The notes under the pieces are model-generated. The model was not told the DNA's origin. It saw only the letters and a program-made list of their open reading frames with translations, and did no database searches. From Arthrobacter sulfonylureivorans (GTDB taxonomy: Bacteria > Actinomycetota > Actinomycetes > Actinomycetales > Micrococcaceae): a stretch of DNA of 64,000 nt. Below are positions 59,991 to 64,000 of this stretch, piece after piece. Position 1 is the stretch's first letter; the number at the start of each line of letters is the position of its first letter. The translations under genes and the position numbers were made by a program. The stretch spans positions 489,729 through 553,728 of the forward strand of contig RJAE01000001.1 in NCBI GenBank assembly GCA_004000035.1, written 5' to 3'.

Positions 59991-60884
59991 ATGGGAGCCC
60001 AGATTCGGGTCTACCGCCAGAAGATCGCATCGACTTCGTCGCTGCGGAAAATCTTCAAGGCGATGGAGCTGATCGCCGCCTCACGCATTGGCAAGGCCCG
60101 CAGCCGTGTCGCGGCTTCGATGCCGTACGCCAATGCGATCACCCGTGCCGTTTCTGCTGTGGCTTCGCAGTCCGAGATCGACCATCCGCTGACCACCGAG
60201 CCGGAGCAAATCCGCCGGGCCGCCGTGCTCGTGCTGACGTCCGACCGCGGTCTGGCGGGGTCGTACTCCGCGTCCGTGCTGAAGCAGGCCCAGTCCCTGA
60301 CCGAGCTGCTTCACGGAGAAGGCAAGGAAGTCCGCCACTACTTGGTCGGCCGCAAGGCGCAGGCCTACTTCGACTTCCGGAACATCCAGTACCAGCAGGT
60401 CTGGACGGGCGGCACTGACTCTCCGGAGTTCAGCACCGCCCGCGAGATCGGCGAGGAACTGCTCTCCGACTTCAACACGCCGTTCGAGGACGGTGGCGTG
60501 GACGAGATTCACATCGTCTACACCCGCTTCAAGTCCATGGTTGTCCAGGAGCCTGCGGTCATCCGACTGCTGCCGCTGGAGGTTGTGGAAGAAGAGGCCA
60601 CCGCGGAGACCGACCTGCTGCCGCTGTACGAGTACGAGCCGGAGCCTGAGCAGGTTCTGAACGCACTGCTGCCGCGCTACATCGAATCGCGCATCTTCGC
60701 GGCATTGCTGCAGGCTGCGGCGAGCGAGCTTGCCCACCGCCAGCGAGCGATGAAGTCCGCCAGCGACAACGCCACGGACCTGATCGAGAAGTACACGCGT
60801 CTGCGCAACAACGCGCGTCAGGCAGAGATTACGCAGGAACTCACCGAAATTGTCGGTGGCGCGGACGCCCTGGCAGCGTCCTAA
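59991..60884 (+). CDS. atpG: ATP synthase F1 subunit gamma
   Basis: 297 residues. N-terminal helix [34 protein letters not shown] and C-terminal helix [24 protein letters not shown] form the rotor coiled coil; [17 protein letters not shown] is the signature in the central fold. GAGGAAAGGAAG gives a strong ribosome site. Confidence 0.96.
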   Translation: MGAQIRVYRQKIASTSSLRKIFKAMELIAASRIGKARSRVAASMPYANAITRAVSAVASQSEIDHPLTTEPEQIRRAAVLVLTSDRGLAGSYSASVLKQAQSLTELLHGEGKEVRHYLVGRKAQAYFDFRNIQYQQVWTGGTDSPEFSTAREIGEELLSDFNTPFEDGGVDEIHIVYTRFKSMVVQEPAVIRLLPLEVVEEEATAETDLLPLYEYEPEPEQVLNALLPRYIESRIFAALLQAAASELAHRQRAMKSASDNATDLIEKYTRLRNNARQAEITQELTEIVGGADALAAS

Positions 60885-60931
60885 TCAGTCCCTGCAGCAA
60901 CAGCACACATAAACCACGCCATCGAAACTGA

Positions 60932-62407
<1,476 letters not shown>

Positions 62408-62412
62408 GGCCT

Positions 62413-62706
62413 GTGGCTAATATTTCTGCTGAACTGGAAGTTGAGATTGTCGCGGCGGACCACTTTGTGTGGTCCGGCCAGGCAACAATGGTCAAGGCGC
62501 GGACCAGCGACGGCGAAATCGGGATCCTGCCCGGGCACACCCCGGTGCTGGCAGTCCTGGCCGCCGGCGAGCTGGCCATCGAGCCGGTCTCTGGTGACCG
62601 TATTACCGTAAATGTCGACGGCGGGTTCTTCTCCGTCGACAGCAACCGTGTTGTCATCGTCGCAGACAATGCGACGGTTGGCGACGAGGCCACGGCGACC
62701 CGCTAG
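62413..62706 (+). CDS. atpC: ATP synthase F1 subunit epsilon, short form
   Basis: 97 residues from a GTG five bases after the atpD stop (AAGG upstream). The beta-sandwich domain is complete (VEIVAADHFVWSGQATMV, EIGILPGHTPVLAVL, VDGGFFSVDSNRVVIVAD). It ends soon after that, so the C-terminal two-helix domain that inhibits the enzyme in E. coli and is present in many other bacteria is missing. The stop codon is clear and no second frame continues the helices, so this is a genuine short form rather than a frameshift. Confidence 0.93.
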   Translation: MANISAELEVEIVAADHFVWSGQATMVKARTSDGEIGILPGHTPVLAVLAAGELAIEPVSGDRITVNVDGGFFSVDSNRVVIVADNATVGDEATATR

Positions 62707-62712
62707 CCGCCG

Positions 62713-63144
62713 GTGAACGGTCTCGACATCACGTTCGCCATTCTGGCCGCAGTCTTCCTGCTGCTGGTGTTGGCACTGATTGCCTTCGGGGTGCGCCGCT
62801 ATCAACTGCGGCGCGCTCTGGGCACCTTCGACGCCTCCATCGCCATGCTGCCCGGCAGCTGGCAGATGGGGGTTTGTCGTTATACGGACACCCATTTGGA
62901 ATGGTTGCGCCTGCTGTCGTTGAGTCCCAAGCCGCGCTACAAGTTCCGGCGCAGCTCGCTGGAGCTGCAAGGGTGGCGGCAACCGACCGAAGCCGAACGG
63001 GCAAAGATCCAGCCCGGTGCGATCGTCGTGATGCTTACGCATGAAAAACAGGATCTGTCGATGGCGATGACGTTCGACGTCTACGCAGGTCTCTCTTCCT
63101 GGCTCGAAGCCGGACCGGTGATCGGCATCGGCACCTGGCGCTAG
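62713..63144 (+). CDS. DUF2550 membrane protein
   Basis: 143 residues from a GTG six bases after atpC. One N-terminal helix (ILAAVFLLLVLALIAFGV), then a soluble domain with GTFDASIAMLPGSWQMGVCRY and WLRLLSLSPKPRYKFRR. This family always follows atpC in actinobacteria (Rv1312 in M. tuberculosis) and has no proven function. Last gene of the atp transcript; a strong terminator follows. Confidence 0.88.
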   Translation: MNGLDITFAILAAVFLLLVLALIAFGVRRYQLRRALGTFDASIAMLPGSWQMGVCRYTDTHLEWLRLLSLSPKPRYKFRRSSLELQGWRQPTEAERAKIQPGAIVVMLTHEKQDLSMAMTFDVYAGLSSWLEAGPVIGIGTWR

Positions 63145-63153
63145 TCCCGGATG

Positions 63154-63187
63154 TGGCGGCGCGGTTCCCCCGGGAGCCGCGCCGCCA
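63154..63187 (+). terminator. Terminator of the atp operon
   Basis: TGGCGGCGCGG (63154-63164) and CCGCGCCGCCA (63177-63187) form a perfect 11-bp stem that can extend inward with CCC/GGG. Ten bases after the DUF2550 stop. Confidence 0.75.
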
Positions 63188-63219
63188 GCCGTTTAACCAG
63201 CACAGCCCTGCCACAACCG

Positions 63220-63225
63220 TAGGAT
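63220..63225 (+). promoter_or_regulatory. -10 box for a leaderless murA transcript
   Basis: TAGGAT ends seven bases before the murA ATG at 63233 with no ribosome site between. Follows directly after the atp terminator, giving murA its own promoter. Confidence 0.5.
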
Positions 63226-63232
63226 GGATTGC

Positions 63233-64000
63233 ATGGATGAGGTGATCGTGGTGCGCGGGCCCAGCACCCTTAACGGGCGGGTGGAGGTCTCGGGCGCCAA
63301 AAACAGCGTCTTGAAGCTGATGGCGGCGGTGCTGCTGGCGGAGGGACGATCCACGATCACCAATGTGCCCGACATCCAGGATGTCTGGATCATGTCCGAA
63401 CTGCTGCGCCGGCTCGGCTGCGCGGTGGACTACGACGTCGACGCTGCCAGCGTTCACATCGACGTGCCGGCGGCTCCGGCGCACCAAGCCGACTACGACC
63501 TGGTCCGCGCGATGCGGGCCTCTATTTCCGTCCTGGGCCCGCTGGTGGCCCGCTGCCGACAGGCCGAGGTTGCGCTGCCCGGGGGCGACGCCATCGGCAG
63601 CCGCGGACTGGACATGCACCGGGCGGGGCTCGAGCAAATGGGTGCGCGGATCAGCATCGACCACGGGTATCTGGTGGCCAAGGCGCCGAACGGGCTTCAC
63701 GGCGCCCACCATCGCCTGCCGTATCCGTCGGTCGGGGCTACCGAAAACCTGATGATGGCGGCAACGCTGGCCCGGGGAGTGACGGTGATCGACAATGCCG
63801 CGCGGGAACCGGAGATTACGGACATTGCCGACCTGCTGGTTTCCATGGGTGCGCGGATCGAAGGGATCGGTTCGCCAACCCTGGTGGTCACCGGCGTCGA
63901 GAGCCTGCACCCGGTGCGCCACAGCACCGTGCCGGATCGCATTGTTGCCGGCACCTGGGCCTTTGCCGCTGCCATCACGGGCGGAACCGTGGACGTTGCC
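63233..64000 (+). CDS. murA: UDP-N-acetylglucosamine 1-carboxyvinyltransferase MurA, partial (3' end outside window)
   Basis: The first 256 residues are present and the frame is open at the right edge. [12 protein letters not shown] gives Lys23; [15 protein letters not shown] and [17 protein letters not shown] are family blocks. The flexible catalytic loop reads PGGDAIGSR, so the residue equivalent to E. coli Cys115 is Asp119. Asp at this position, also found in M. tuberculosis MurA, keeps activity but removes the thiol that fosfomycin alkylates. Catalyses the first committed step of peptidoglycan synthesis in the cytoplasm. Confidence 0.94.
   Translation, partial: MDEVIVVRGPSTLNGRVEVSGAKNSVLKLMAAVLLAEGRSTITNVPDIQDVWIMSELLRRLGCAVDYDVDAASVHIDVPAAPAHQADYDLVRAMRASISVLGPLVARCRQAEVALPGGDAIGSRGLDMHRAGLEQMGARISIDHGYLVAKAPNGLHGAHHRLPYPSVGATENLMMAATLARGVTVIDNAAREPEITDIADLLVSMGARIEGIGSPTLVVTGVESLHPVRHSTVPDRIVAGTWAFAAAITGGTVDVA

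Overview
The window is high-GC DNA from an actinobacterium, most likely a member of the Micrococcaceae close to Arthrobacter. Supporting signs are a SigR-RsrA mycothiol redox pair, a fused 2-oxoglutarate decarboxylase/dehydrogenase (Kgd), GuaB1, the 24-residue ribosomal protein bL37, an Arg/Asp-rich extended Rho, and a gene order from argS to murA that follows the Mycobacterium tuberculosis Rv1292-Rv1315 order. Almost everything is chromosomal core or near-core. I see no insertion sequence, prophage, integrase or CRISPR array.

Layout: 1-584 is the end of a SARP/BTAD regulator. At 648-5240 (minus) lie a YbdK-type carboxylate-amine ligase and a manganese ABC uptake operon ending in its regulator mntR. 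At 5307-10061 (minus) are a methyltransferase, hisN, rsgA, aroA and a DoxX protein. sigR-rsrA (10294-11354) follow on the plus strand behind a consensus SigR promoter. 11477-17761 (minus) holds bL37, a PadR/DUF4097 pair with a clear palindromic operator, a degenerate SGNH protein and kgd. guaB1 and two CNNM/CorC-like membrane proteins (18034-22182) precede a zinc ABC operon and zur (22318-25486). 25616-29003 holds single enzymes (MBL-fold, sulfurtransferase, alcohol dehydrogenase, HIT). The large helicase hrpA (29255-33271, minus) is followed by a TrpXYZ-like ABC operon, a WYL regulator, a DinB protein, a small membrane protein and a GlxA-type regulator.

From 39656 to the right edge is the conserved block: tRNA-Arg(CCG), argS, lysA, hom, thrC, thrB, rho, prfA, prmC, tsaC, a membrane sugar-nucleotide dehydratase, a WecA-like phosphosugar transferase, atpI-atpZ-atpBEFHAGDC, a DUF2550 protein and the start of murA. 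It combines aspartate-family amino acid synthesis, translation termination, tRNA modification, polyprenyl-glycan initiation and the F1Fo ATP synthase.

Most notable: (i) between rho and prfA, where rpmE normally lies in actinobacteria, sits a ~176-base element that folds on paper into a three-way junction closed by a 24-bp stem; (ii) MurA carries Asp in place of the fosfomycin-target Cys; (iii) SigR has an in-frame upstream start behind its own promoter, as expected for a SigR-prime isoform; (iv) the ATP synthase epsilon subunit lacks the C-terminal helical domain; (v) at least five genes have a TAnnnT box 6-7 bases before the start codon, the pattern of leaderless mRNAs. All base pairing and motif matches were done by eye; no search or folding program was run.
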